A stretch of DNA of 64,000 nt, taken from positions 50,902,001-50,966,000 of the forward strand of contig OY292278.1 of NCBI GenBank assembly GCA_958496175.1, read 5' to 3'. This DNA comes from Sisyra terminalis. Taxonomy: Eukaryota > Arthropoda > Insecta > Neuroptera > Sisyridae. How positions within the stretch are numbered: position 1 is the stretch's first letter; every line of letters begins with the position of its first letter. This document shows positions 46,823 to 58,209 of this stretch, piece after piece. The position numbers were made by a program, and so were the translations under genes. The notes under the pieces are model-generated. The model was not told the DNA's origin, made no database searches, and saw only the letters and a program-made list of their open reading frames with translations.

Positions 46823-47354
46823 TGAAAATGCATCCCTTAAAAACACTAATATTTTCTTATATTTAATCAAAGTCTTGACACAAACTATTGCACAACCTAC
46901 AGTTTAATCCAATAAGTAAAGAAATATTAAATTTTGCTCAAAAGAAGTCTCTAATAAAACATAATTGAACACTTAAAAATATTTCCTTCAGTAAAAAAAA
47001 ATAGGGGATGAACATGATAATATATATTCTCATTTTTTGAAGATTGAAATATGAAAATTTGTGATTATTATTTAGGTTTTATTTTTAAAGGAAAATTACG
47101 ATAATATTTTTAAAAAAAAAAATCATACATTTTCGTAGATTTCATGAAATTCTTTATACAAACTATTGGACAACGTACGGCTTAATGTAGCTAAAATTTT
47201 GCTTAAGAAATCCTTATGGCTTGGTAAAATTCACCCTTTCAAGATACTAAATAAGGGATGAAAAAAAAATTAAAATTTGAAGATTGGGATTAAACTGTGG
47301 ACTATTAGAAAAATTTTAAAAAAATGTCAAAGTTTGAAAATTCATCCCTTTAGT
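46823..47354. repeat. Degenerate tandem repeat, period about 280 bp
   Basis: ACACAAACTATTGCACAACC (about 46875) and ATACAAACTATTGGACAACG (about 47156) are corresponding parts. The motif of an AGGGGATGAA-type box followed by TTTTTGAAGATT recurs near 46685, 47005 and 47265, and also at the right end of D (2490-2560). It looks like an old satellite-like array attached to D. Confidence 0.5.
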
Positions 47355-47515
47355 CGAAATAAGATTTTTTCGCTGACTTTAAACAGTTATACTGTGTATA
47401 CAATATATTGAATATATTGCGGTCCAATTTATGTAGTAAAGTATGATTTTTATATATTTTTATATTAATTTAAACTACATAAATTGGACCACAATGTATT
47501 CTATATATTGTATAC
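47355..47515. mobile_element. Family A deletion derivative
   Basis: CGAAATAAGATTTTTTCGCT through TTGCGGTCCAATTTATGTAG, then directly the inverse arm CTACATAAATTGGACCAC to TATTGTATACA. Only the outer 70-80 bases of each arm remain, so the core with TACGTATTTCG is gone. A B element begins 4 bases later. Confidence 0.8.
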
Positions 47516-47519
47516 ATTA

Positions 47520-48062
47520 GACTGATTCAAAAAAAAATGATGATTTTTTTTTCTTTATTATATTGTTGGAAATGACAAAAAAATAATCCTGTGAAAGTTT
47601 AAGCTCTTAATATTAATATTAAGAGGTACCGCATCGCAACTTTCGATTTTCCATTTGAATAACTTGGGAACAATATTCTCTTGCACTTTGGAATTTTATA
47701 GCTCACGTTGGTGACAATATTTCGGAATGATCAAGGTATATTCTTGTAGAAAATTGAACGATCTACAAAAAAGGTCTCTTACAAGTTTTTGATATATTAA
47801 TTCCTTCAAAAGTTATTCGAGGTCAAAGTTGAACTAAAGAGAAATTTTAATATTTTTTCCATTTTTTGACGCAACCATCAATTTTATGAGGAAATTTTGT
47901 AGGACATTTTTTGTAGAGCACTTTTTTTCCTATAACTTATCTTTATAAAAGTTTTTGATATTTTTTACCGATTCTAAGTTATAAAAAAAAATTATATGTT
48001 AAAAATATAAAAATTCAGGGAATTTTCAGTTTAATGCAAATAACTTAGGACCTGTGAAAAAT
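47520..48062 (+). mobile_element. Family B element, truncated after the loop
   Basis: TA at 47518-47519 then GACTGATTCAAAAAAAAATG. The left arm and loop are present to TTAGGACCTGTGAAAAATAT, and the right arm is missing. The break is at nearly the same place as in the copy at 21441-22016. Confidence 0.8.
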
Positions 48063-48782
48063 ATAAAAATACTTATTGAAACGGAAACTAATGTTTAAAC
48101 TTCTAAAGAATTTCAAAAGTAAACGCCTTATATAAAGTCCATTTTTCCTGATTCAAAGATAGATCTGGCACAAATCAACCAAAAAATTAATGCCTGAAAT
48201 AAGTGGAAAAATTCAAACCAATTTTTTTGCATGTTTACATCATTAACATCAATTTACTGAGGCTGTCGCCAACTTACCAATTAACACTTGCTGGAGTTTA
48301 CAATGCGCCAAATTATCATTTATCTTAACAATAAAAAAAAACGTTGCAGAGAAAAATGTGCTTATTGAAATTAATTCAGGTCGAGTTGTTCCTTAATTAA
48401 GAATGACATATACACATTGTAAGTGAGTGAGAATTAATTAATTGAATGCATATTCGCTGGCCTTTGCTCAAACAAACGTATGCTGCAATATTTTGTAATA
48501 CTAAGAACAAAAAAAAAAAAACAATCTTTATAATGTTGCATTTTAATGATATGAATCATCGTTTAATCATCGCCTGTTACGTTTGGCTCTGAATCATTAA
48601 AGATTTGTAATGTTATGGTTTGGAAGAAAATAATTTCAAGTATATTCTAAATCAATTAATTGAATTTTTTAACATATTGTTAATTTTTTTTTGACAAGTT
48701 ACACAAAAAAATGAATTTTTCACCCATGGATAGAAAAACCATATTCTAAAGATTTAATAAATAAAATTTATGCTTTGGTGTA
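48063..48782. other. AT-rich unique stretch
   Basis: No gene, RNA or repeat family member was recognised. Confidence 0.35.
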
Positions 48783-48870
48783 ATCAAAATAAGATATTTT
48801 CGCTGACTTAGAATAGTTATACTGTGTATACAATATATAGAATATATTGCGGTCCAATTTATGTAGTTAC
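48783..48870. mobile_element. Family A end fragment
   Basis: ATCAAAATAAGATATTTTCG through GCGGTCCAATTTATGTAG, one outer arm only. Confidence 0.75.
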
Positions 48871-48889
48871 CACATAATAGTTTGTGAAA

Positions 48890-49690
48890 ATATAATAGTT
48901 AAACAAGAAGAATCACCATATAGACCGTCTGTGAAATGGACTTACACTACTTTCAAAATAAACGAGTCATATATCGAAAAAATATATCAAGTTAGGGATT
49001 AGGGAAGATGCAATAATTTATAAGATACTTTGACAATAGCCAGCATTTGTTTTAGTACAAATTTTCAAAATAGTAAATACTTTTCATAATAATTGTATTT
49101 TGTATATACAAGAGCAGTGTTTCCAAACTTTGGACATCTTTGTATCTCATACATTAAAATTTTATTCAGAAATTTTGCGTTTTTTCATCAAAGCATAATA
49201 TGTATACAATATATGGAATATATTGAGGTCCAATTTATGTAGAGTATAATTTAATATAAAAATATATAAAAATCATACCATAAACATAAATTTGAACAGA
49301 AGTTCATACAAAAATATTTGTGACATATTGCCCAGATATGTATTTCGATTGCCAAGCAATCTTCCTCAGTGATCATCAAGTATAGTTTTATATACTATTA
49401 TATTAAATTATACTACATAAATTGGACCGTAATATATTCTATATATTGTATACACATTATGCTTTGGTGAAAAAACGCAAATTTTCTCTACCGCCTGAAT
49501 AAAATTTTAATGTATGACATACAAAGATGCCCAAAGTTTGGAAACACTGCTCCAGTATATATAAAATACAATTATTTTGAAAATCATCTACTATTTTAAA
49601 AATTTGCATTAAATTAAATGCTGGCTGTTGTCAAAGTATTTTATAAATTATTGCATCTTCTCTAATCCCTAACTTGAAATATTCTTTCGA
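48890..49690. repeat. Large palindrome X with family A at its centre
   Basis: 48976-49199 and 49456-49690 are inverse copies (AAGTTAGGGATTAGGGAAGA against TCTTCTCTAATCCCTAACTT; CATCAAAGCATAAT against ATTATGCTTTGGTG). Family A copy 7 (49200-49455) fills the centre, and family H ends lie outside on both sides (48898-48975 and 49691 on). The arms carry no frame. Confidence 0.75.
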
Positions 49691-51345
49691 TATATGACTC
49701 GTTAATTTTGAAAGTGGCATAGGTCCATTTCAAGAACGGTCTTTATGGTGATTCTTCTTCTTGTAACTAGAATAAAGTATGTCAATTATTTAACTGCTAA
49801 GTTTTCAGAAATTACTGATTTTAACTAAAACGCCAATTATTTCCCTCCTCCTTAGTATCTTATCGTTCCTATGGTTAAAAATGATAACACTATAGGAATT
49901 GTGTATGCAATATATAGAATATATTGCGATCCAATTTATAAAGTATAATTTAAAAATCATACCATAACCATAAATTTGAACAGAAGTTCAAACAAAAATT
50001 TTCGTGACGTATTGCCCAGATACGTATTTCGATTGCCAAAGGAGATTGAGGATGATTGCTCGGCAATCGAAATACGTATCTAGGCAATACGTCACGAAAA
50101 TTTTTGTTTGAACTTCTGTTCAAATTTTTGGTTATGGTATGATTTTTAAATTATACTTTATAAATTGGACCGCAATATATTCTATATATTATATACTAGG
50201 GTGATTTTTTTTTTGACTTTTTTTGGTCCCATCGTGAAATTTTGTTGGAAATACCAAAAAAAAAAAATTCTCTGAAAGTTTGAGCCCTTAATATTAATTT
50301 TAAGTCCTCGACCAAGACGTGTAAAGATTTCCCATTGAAAATACAGGGAAACTCTGATTTTTTATTTTTAAATTTCTATATCTCAGCGGCATTTCATGGG
50401 ATCGCTTTTACCGAAGATGGTTTTTTCTCAGAATTAAATGCTCTACAAAAGTGCCCATTGCGACAAAGTCGTAACTCACACCGGTGGGGTAGTACGGGCC
50501 ATTGAACCTGATTTTTCTATAAAATTCAAGGTTTAATATCTCGTTTAATATTGATTTTCGCGATTTGGTTTACAGGAACTTTTTTGTAGGAAATCAATTT
50601 CTCTACAAGTTTTTTATTTATAATTTTTCCGTAGCTCTCGTTATTTACGAGAAAAATGCAAAAAAAACCCGAATTTTATGGAAAAATCAGGTTCAGTGGC
50701 CCGTACTACCTCACCGGTGTGAGTTACGACTTTGTCGCAATGGACACTTTTGTGGAGCGTTTAATTCTGAGTCATAACCATCTTCGGTAAAAGCGATCCC
50801 ATGAAATGCCGCTGAGATATAGAAATTTAAAAATAAAAAATCAGAGTTTCCGTGTATTTTCAATGGGAAATCTTTACACGTCTTGGTCGAGGACTTAAAA
50901 TTAATATTAAGGGCTCAAACTTTCAGAGAATTTTTTTTTTTTGGTATTTCCAACAAAATTTCACGATGGGACCAAAAAAAGTCAAAAAAAAAAATCACCC
51001 TATTGTATACATAGTATAATTGTTCAAAGTCAGCGAAAAAATCTTATTTTGATTGCATCACTATATTTTTTAAAAAAAAAAAGGTATCACGAATTGATTG
51101 CGATTCTATATAATTTTTCCATTTACTCTGAATTTAGTGGTTCAAAAGTACACAACTTAACGATTTTTTACTCCGTAATTTAGCCCCAAATCGAATTGAA
51201 ATTTTACAGAAACATAGATCAAACAGTTGACTATCTACAGGACTAATTTCAATTTTTTCTCATTACTTGTGATTGTCTTCCAAACAACCTTAAAATTGTT
51301 CTTGAAATGGACTTAACTGACTTTCAAAATAAATGGTTCATATAT
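49691..51345. mobile_element. Family H element split by A, itself split by G
   Basis: The left end TATATGACTCGTTAATTTTG and the sequence to GATAACACTATAGGAATTG match the inverse of 13786-13910. The right end ATTGTTCTTGAAATGGACTT to AATAAATGGTTCATATAT is at about 51292-51345. Between them lie family A (49899-50196 and 51003-51054) and unassigned DNA (51055-51290). Inside A is element G. Confidence 0.65.
50199..51000. mobile_element. Family G long hairpin element, complete and young
   Basis: 802 bp with TA on both sides (50197-50198 and 51001-51002), inserted in family A. Termini are GGGTGATTTTTTTTTTGACT and its inverse. The arms are about 335 bases each and differ at only about ten positions by eye, around a loop of about 130 bases with TCTCGTTATTTACGAG. 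Modules: GTTTGAGCCCTTAATATTAA, ATATCTCAGCGGCATTTCAT, AATTAAATGCTCTACAAAAG and GTAACTCACACCGGTG. The plus-strand frames over the arms are not genes. Confidence 0.9.
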
Positions 51346-52399
51346 AAGTATTCCTTACAATTTGAATTTGATTACTCAAATTTCTAACAAAAATATCATC
51401 TTCATTTGAAATTTCACACAGTATAAAAAAACGAGCTTTAAATGAGCTTTTCTCAAGCAAAAACGGCCAACGACTTTCATAGTCCAATAAAAAAAGATCT
51501 TTCCACCAAATAGCCTCTAAAAATATATCATTAAGAACCGATTTAATATTTCCGCTCATAATAATCCAAGCTGAACGCCTTTTATTCCCGATTTAATTCC
51601 CCAAACGGAAAAAAAAATATCCCCTTCATCCCTCCAAATACATTGCGTTTTGTCTGCCAACAAAAATCATTTAATTAGAAGCGTCTACCCGGAGAAAACT
51701 TGGAACAAAACGCATCTCGAGCTAATAAATTTCCACGAAAATAAATAAAAATCGCCCATCGACATGTAAGCCACCTGTTTTATAGACATTGCAGCCCTTA
51801 ACGGTGATGCAACATTGGCTGTCCCCTTTGTGACGACACTTATATTATCATCATCATCCGAAAATCGAGGCCTTTTCCGTTTTCCTTTTTCCTTTTCCCT
51901 TTTATAACTTCACTATAATTCAAATAGACTTTATTCTTTTTGTGTGTTCTCTTTTTGGCCAATTTATTTTTATTATCGCCAAATTTTTTCCTCCCCATTT
52001 CCTTTGAAACTTTGTGTCGTGTGGCATTGAAAGAGCGCGAAGCAAATCGCTTTCGCCTTTATATAAAGTATGTAAATATCAATCATTTTCAAATCACAAA
52101 GAAATACGGTGGTGGTGTAGCAAAATGATTTTGATTGATTGGATAGAAAGAAGAAAAAAAAATTTCCCCACACACACTATAAATGGGAAAATAAAGCGGG
52201 GTAGAGGATGCGGAAACGTTTGTCGTTACTGAAAGACTTAATTTTGTCTCTGACGGAACAATCAATAAAAATGTTTAACGAAAAAAAGAATTATTAATTC
52301 TACAAAATATGAGTAAAATATGCCTCATAATCTTTCAATTCTAAAATCCTTAAAAAAATTATCTTCCTAAATCAAACGAAAATGATTGCAAAAACGTAC
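51346..52399. other. Repeat-free stretch near a candidate splice exon
   Basis: Composition is less AT-extreme at 51640-52060, and no repeat family is present. The frames at 51940-52232 overlap on both strands and show no domain. This could be conserved non-coding DNA; comparison with a related genome would tell. Confidence 0.4.
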
Positions 52400-52480
52400 T
52401 TTATGGAACATTTGTAGTGGATGGCTGTCGAGTAGCAATTGTTGTTTAACACCTACCTGAAACAAAAAAAGAAAATATTA
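52400..52480 (-). other. Candidate recursive splice site 2 with a 57-nt exon
   Basis: On the minus strand a T-rich tract TTTTCTTTTTTTGTTTCAG is joined to GTAGGTGTTAAAC; the junction lies between 52457 and 52456. Downstream, AAA then GTACGT at 52399-52394 would be a second 5' splice site, giving a 57-nt (19-codon) open exon at 52400-52456. Recursive splice exons have this form: AG joined to GT, followed by a short exon with its own donor. TTTGTTTCAGGTA then RGTGTT is shared with site 1. No product was recognised. Confidence 0.4.
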
Positions 52481-52574
52481 AACCTTAATCAATCTATTTC
52501 TAGATAAACCATATATGTAAGACTATTATGTAATTCCCCTGATATGCCCCATCGTTGAAATCTCCAACTTAAAA

Positions 52575-53286
52575 TCTATACTAACATATAAAACTCTTAA
52601 ATCTGTATGTACATTTCGATTTTAGAACCCAATTTTAGGGTAAATATTTGTTTCAAGAGGCCCTTATTCTAAATTTCACATATTTAAAATTTTTGTCTGT
52701 CTGTCTGTCTGTGTGTCCTGATTTAAATAAAGAACGTAACAACCGAATTTTATGAAATTTGGTATTAAGATACTACACAATTTCTCACTCACATTAGGCT
52801 ACTTATAATTCCTTAAAAATAATAAGGGAAGGTATTCCTTAGGGGTGAAACAAAAAAAATTTACTTTAGACAGGCGAGTTATATATCATTGGAAAGGTAA
52901 TTAAAAGATTAATTAAATTAATCTGTAAGAATATTTTTAGTTGAACTGATTAAAAGATCAGTAAATTCAATTTAAAGTCTAAAAAATTGCCTCTTTGAAA
53001 TATAAACCTTTATATTTATATATATAAAACACATAGTTGATGTTAATAGCGTAATGGTTTACGTATATAACATTCTGATGCTCCTAATTATAAAGACGTG
53101 GGTTCGAATCTTACAGTAAACTTTTTTTTTTGTTTTATTGTTTACAAAATTGTTGTAAATAGACCCTTACAATTGCCCAATAAGGAAATATTAACGAAAA
53201 AAAGTAATAGTAGTAGTAGTAATAATAATAATAACAAAACTTAAAGTAAATACGTTTTTAAAACCGTGCATACATCAAATCCTGTA
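52575..53286 (+). mobile_element. Helitron-like element, copy 3, 3' truncated
   Basis: It starts TCTATACTAACATATAAAAC after an A and follows copy 1 to CATCAAATCCTGTATTA. It includes the TCTG microsatellite and the best-kept tRNA-like module. The 3' hairpin and CTAG end are missing. Confidence 0.85.
53035..53120 (+). other. tRNA-like module inside Helitron copy 3
   Basis: TAGCGTAATGG at 53047-53057 fits the A-box consensus at 10 of 11 positions, and GGTTCGAATCT at 53101-53111 fits the B-box consensus at 10 of 11. GTGGG-TTCGAAT-CTTAC can form a T-arm with G-U pairs. The acceptor stem is not convincing, so this is a tRNA relic. Confidence 0.55.
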
Positions 53287-53478
53287 TTAAATATTTGTTT
53301 CAAGAGGCTCTTATTCCGAATTTAACATTTTTAAATTTTTTGTCTCTGTGTGTCCCGATTTAACTCAAGAATAATAACCGAATTTAATTAAATTTGGTAT
53401 TAAGATACAACATAATTTCTCACACATGTTAGGCTACTTATCATTCCCTAAAAATAATAAGGGAAGGTATTCAATTAT
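53287..53478 (+). repeat. Second partial Helitron 5' segment in tandem
   Basis: AATATTTGTTTCAAGAGGCT through AATAATAAGGGAAGGTATTC repeats the 5' part of copy 3 (from about 52641) without the TC terminus, directly after copy 3. Confidence 0.8.
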
Positions 53479-53512
53479 AATTGGTAATTATTATTCAATT
53501 CTTAATTGTGCA

Positions 53513-53665
53513 AAGATTGCAATTATAAAAAATTTCGTCAGGAAATTTTCATTGAAAACTTTGTTTTTTACATTTAAAATTAGTGGTGAAATTATTAGAT
53601 TATTAGAAAAGCTCATTAGATGAACCGTCTATTTTGAAAGTGAGTTAAACCAGCTAAAAACAATT
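53513..53665 (+). repeat. Short direct repeat S copy 1 and a family H end
   Basis: TGCAAAGATTGCAATTATAA to GAAATTATTAGAT (53513-53603) recurs at 54017-54105. A family H terminus (TGAACCGTCTATTTTGAAAG) follows at 53621-53655. Confidence 0.65.
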
Positions 53666-54016
53666 AATTTATTAACATTTGTCGTTTGGGTATCTAGATT
53701 TTCCCATTGCCATTTGTAGTGCTAAATTTTAATTTTGACCCTACAGAATAAAAAAGTTTTTTTTTTTTTTTTTGGAGGGGGATAAATTGGAAAATTTAAA
53801 GGAATACTATAAAAAGTAACCAAAGAAAAATCCTTCTCTCGACTAATTTTGAAAACATAATTTAGAACAGATCAATGTTAATCATATAGTAGGATATGTA
53901 ATACCCATAAGAAGTGCAAGAAGTTTGGTGGTTTAAAAATTATAGTGGAACCACATTTTGGTTGCACCTGATGCAACAAGTGGTTCAGATAATAGTCATT
54001 CAAAAAACTGAAAATT

Positions 54017-54105
54017 TTGCAAAGATTGCAATCATAAAAAATTCGACTGGGAATTTTCATTGAAAACTTTGTTTCTTGCATTTAAAATTGGTGGTGAAAT
54101 TATTA
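54017..54105 (+). repeat. Short direct repeat S copy 2
   Basis: TGCAAAGATTGCAATCATAA to GAAATTATTAGATA, matching 53513-53603 with a few substitutions. Confidence 0.7.
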
Positions 54106-56437
54106 GATATAAATTTATCATTAGTAATTCCCCTGTCCTACGAATTGTATGCGAACTACTTAAAGCAATTGATCATTTGGAGGTGACCACTTGAACTATT
54201 GTTGAAAATTGAACAGTTCTTAATCGTAAGCATCTAAAATTTTAGTGCAACAAGAACACAGAAGAGTTTTGTAATATTTATAATGAATTGTTTGAAGAAA
54301 TTTATTTTTTAAAGTTTCCAGCGTTGAAAATTGATTAAAAATTAATGATTTGTTGTAAATCTTTATAAAAATAATTGAAAAAATTATTTTTATTGTTTCT
54401 AAACTCAATTTTGTGGCTTATTTGCTAATTTTCCACGGCTGTAATAAAATATCTTATTTTTGCAGTCTTTGTAATTTTCAGGAGGCTATTTTTCGCACAA
54501 TTTTTCTAAGATTTTCTTTGCAATAGTATTATTGGATAACACGTTTCTCTATCTTTCTTTTCTTGCTTTCTTTTTCTATTGATAGTACAAAATGGTTACC
54601 ACAACGAATTCCGAAAAAGTTGACATAAAAACATTGTTTTTAAAGTTTTAGTCTCCTTGATTGTAATATCAATAATTGGCGGTTTCTTGCAGATTAGTTT
54701 TTTTTTTTTTGATGAGAGGTTCTCAACATTTCGAAAATTGTGGAAGGGATATAACGATGTCGAAATTTTGTAAAATTTTGGAATGGACTGGAAAATAATT
54801 TGTACAAATATTGTAAAAATATTTTAACCTCGGCAGAAAAGCCGACCATTTATAAAAAACTTCCACGGAAAAAAAATTATAGTAAAAATTACGATATAAC
54901 ACCGTAACTTAGAACTAGACTTTCATTATCTTAGCAAAACATCTGTTCTAAAAAAAATTTTATATAAATTTGAACTTTTGCATTATAACATCGTAGTTAT
55001 AACGATAGTTTTTTGTAATTAATACTATAAAAATTAAATGTTACATTGGATTTTTTTTTGTATGTGTAAATGGATTCACATATATCGTATACAAGTAAAA
55101 GAGAGAACAATACAAGTTGTAGTCTGTATTTTATAAAATTTACAATGCAACATTATAAAAATTACGAAATATTGTTTAAGGTCCTGAAAAATTACGATAT
55201 TTCATGGCAACTTTGGCGATAATTTTTTTTCTATTGTATTTTTTTCTTCGTAAGATCAGCTTGGATTCACTAGCTATGAGTCGCTGGACAATACTTTAAA
55301 TAAAACGTACAATAAATTCTTTAGTTTATAAAGAAAATGATATAAACATTTTTGAATTTTTATAACTTATACTGGAAATCCTCCGATCGCATCTTTAGTT
55401 ATATTATTATTTTTAAATATAGTAGTAAAGATTTAAGTCAAATAGTATTTTTTCTATGATACATATTTGGTCTAACAATTCCAGTGTTTTTAAAACTGTT
55501 GATATTTTCATTTGCCTTGTATAATTTTTAAAATATTGGGTCCTATTTCCTATTCGACTAAATGAGTTGGTATTTTCGTGTGGAAATTCGTAGAATTTTG
55601 TGCTCAATCATTTTTCTGGAAAGTCGAAACGTTTTGTGCGTATTTTTCTCTTGCCAGTGTCGAGGTTCAAACGTTGAAGTTGGAAATTAATTTAAAACTT
55701 TTTTTTTTTTGGAAATTTGAAAATGTAAAAAGCTACTGGAGAAAGTTATTTCCCCATTTTTCCAGGTCACTTAGTCGAGAGTGGAGCGAAACTCGACGAA
55801 ATGTGTGCTTGTTTTAATACGAAAAGTTTTCGTTCAACTTCCGTTTGTATTTAACGCGAACCCCTTTCCTCCTGTTGCCAACGCTTTTCACTGTAGGCTT
55901 TAGTTTGAAAATACGAAAATTATTGTCAGAGTACCTAAAGGAATGTATTGTTCCAAAAAAAAAAAAATTTAAGAGTGAAATTGTAATTCTTTGTTTGAAA
56001 TGTGTTACACATATATGAAACTTGTTTTATTACGTAAATTGAGTAAATTTTTTTCTTGGGTGTAAGAGAGTAAATTGTTTGAATTGTAGTCGAGGATGGA
56101 TGGATGGATGGATAGCCTTATGTGCCGTAAAAGGCCACAGTGACATTGTTGAATATATTGAGTTTATTTTTAAATCGTGAGTTGAGAAAAAATCGTAAAA
56201 AACGAGAGAAAATCTCTTCGGCTAAAGTGTTCCTATACAAAGAGTCTTTACTTGAAGACTTACTCGTATATCGGTTTATAAGTATTCAAGTACCTATGTA
56301 TATAAGGACACGCCTTGATTTCATCAAAAATATGTGAGGCCAGATAAAAGGAATTGGACCGCACACCTCGTGCAATAAAACGAATAATTCGCTCATAAAA
56401 TATAAAAATTATATTATTGTACTTTTAGTAGGGTGAC
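54106..56437. other. Long unique stretch, no recognised gene
   Basis: AT-rich with short frames lacking domains. 55560-55900 is less AT-rich. ATTATAAAAATTACGA-type units recur at about 54877-55200. 56095-56114 is a GGAT tetranucleotide run. Confidence 0.4.
56095..56114. repeat. (GGAT)n microsatellite
   Basis: Five tandem GGAT units. Confidence 0.9.
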
Positions 56438-56690
56438 TAGCTGATCCCCGCGACTTCGTCTGCGTAACGTAGGTCTAGATTATATTTTCTTATTAAACTT
56501 GCTATTTGTAGTGGTATACGAAAATTTCCTATTTTTCTTATTTCTTTTACGAAAAACATAATCATACTTAAATTTACTAATTTTTCGACTTTAAGAAGAT
56601 ACATTTAATAAACTGTTGCTTAGAATAAAATAGTTGTATATAATGATCAATTAATTTTCAAAAAATATTTATGAATATCTAAAAAGAGTA
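56438..56690 (-). mobile_element. Helitron-like element, copy 4, 3' end only
   Basis: On the plus strand it starts, after an A, with CTAGCTGATCCCCGCGACTT, the inverse of the 3' end of copy 1. The CTGCGTAACG end of the hairpin is kept, with one stem base changed. Similarity to copy 1 runs to about 56690. Confidence 0.85.
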
Positions 56691-56700
56691 TGTCAATTGC

Positions 56701-56728
56701 GTATACCTACGGTAGGTATACCTACCGT
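56701..56728. repeat. Overlapping perfect palindromes
   Basis: ACGGTAGGTATACCTACCGT at 56709-56728 is a perfect 20-base palindrome. It overlaps GTATACCTAC-G-GTAGGTATAC at 56701-56721. Confidence 0.9.
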
Positions 56729-57185
56729 GAACCAATTAATCCGTAAATTACCATCTATACATAAATAAAAACTATTGTTAAGTACAATAAAGTCAGTCAT
56801 AATTATAACTTAAAACAGTCCAAAGTTATCAAAATAGTCGCCTAGATATTTAGAATGTTAGTAGTAATCCCATTTCATTGTCTTAACTTTTACACTACTG
56901 AAATGTACAAAACTACGGCGAAATTAAAATTTGTTCAAATGCACGAAACCCAGTTCCTCCATAATCAAGTATAACCATTGTGTATCTATGCACTTATTAT
57001 TAAAACATCTGAATTTCTATTATATATATAAACCATTTTGTTCTAGTTCGCTGAATTTCTTTCTACTTGATATTCGCTCAATAATGTATTTATTTGTGAA
57101 TACATATTTCGGATTTTCAGGTTTACAATATGTGAAAGCCAAAAACTTTATGCTCAATTATAAACTTAACCATTTTCATCTGTAT
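56729..57185. other. AT-rich stretch, nothing recognised
   Basis: The frame at 56931-57188 shows no domain and ends in the next element. Confidence 0.35.
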
Positions 57186-57187
57186 TA

Positions 57188-58207
57188 GAGTGATTTTTTT
57201 TTTGACTTTTTTTGGTCCCATCGTGAAATTTTGTTGGAAATACCAAAAAAAAAATTCTCTGAAAGTTTGAGCCCTTAATATTAATTTTAAGTTTTTATAG
57301 TTTATGCTCTTAATATTAATATTAAGAGGTGCCGCATTGCAAATTTCGATTTTCCATTTAAATAACATAGGAACAATATTCTCTTGTACTTTGGAATTTC
57401 ATAGCTCACGTTGGTAACAATATTTCGGAATGACCAAGGTATGTTCTTGTAGAAAATTGAACGATCTACAAAAAAGGTCTTGTACAAGTTTTTGATACAT
57501 TTATTCCTTCAAAAGTTAATCAAGGTCAAAGTTGAACTAAAGAAAAATTTTAATATTTTTTCAACTTTTTGCCGCAACCATCAATTTTATGAGAAAATTT
57601 TATAGAACATTTTTTGTAGAGCACTTTTTTTCTATAACTTATCTTTGTAAAAGTTTTTGATATTTTTCACAGGTCCTAAGTTATTTACATTAAATTAAAA
57701 ACTCTGAATTATTATATTTTTAACATAATTTTTTATTTTAATTAAATAACTTAGAACCTGTGAAAAATATCAAAAACTTTTATAGAGATAAGTTATAGGA
57801 AAAAAGTGCTCTACAAAAAATGTCCTATACAATTTTCTCATTAAATTGATGGTTGCGTCAAAAAATTGAAAAAATATTAAAATTTCTCTTTAGTTCAACT
57901 TTGACCTCGAATAACTTTTGAAGAAATGAATATATGAAAAATTTGTACGAGACCTTTTTTGTAGATCGTTCAATTTTCTACAAGAATATACCTTAGTCAT
58001 TCCGAAATATTGTCACCAAGGTGAGCTATAAAATTCCAAAGTGGAAGAAAATATTGTTCCCATGTTATTTAAATAGAAAATCGAAATTTGCGATGCGGCA
58101 CCTCTTAATATTAAGAGCTTAAACTTTCACAGGATTTTTTTTGTCATTCCCAAAAATATTTTTGATATAAGTAAGAAAAAAAATTCATAATTTTCTTTGA
58201 ATCAGTC
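57188..58207. mobile_element. Chimeric hairpin element: G left end, B body and B right end
   Basis: TA at both edges (57186-57187 and 58208-58209). The first 108 bases are family G (GAGTGATTTTTTTTTTGACT to TTTGAGCCCTTAATATTAAT). From about 57296 it is family B without its own left terminus (GCTCTTAATATTAATATTAA on), with complete loop and right arm to GAATCAGTC. The switch lies at the AGCYCTTAATATTAA motif shared by all these families. Confidence 0.85.
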
Positions 58208-58209
58208 TA

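Noticed and set aside
50565..50777. Open frame of 70 codons within element G
   Set aside because: It spans the loop and right arm of a palindrome, has no domain, and is explained by the element structure.
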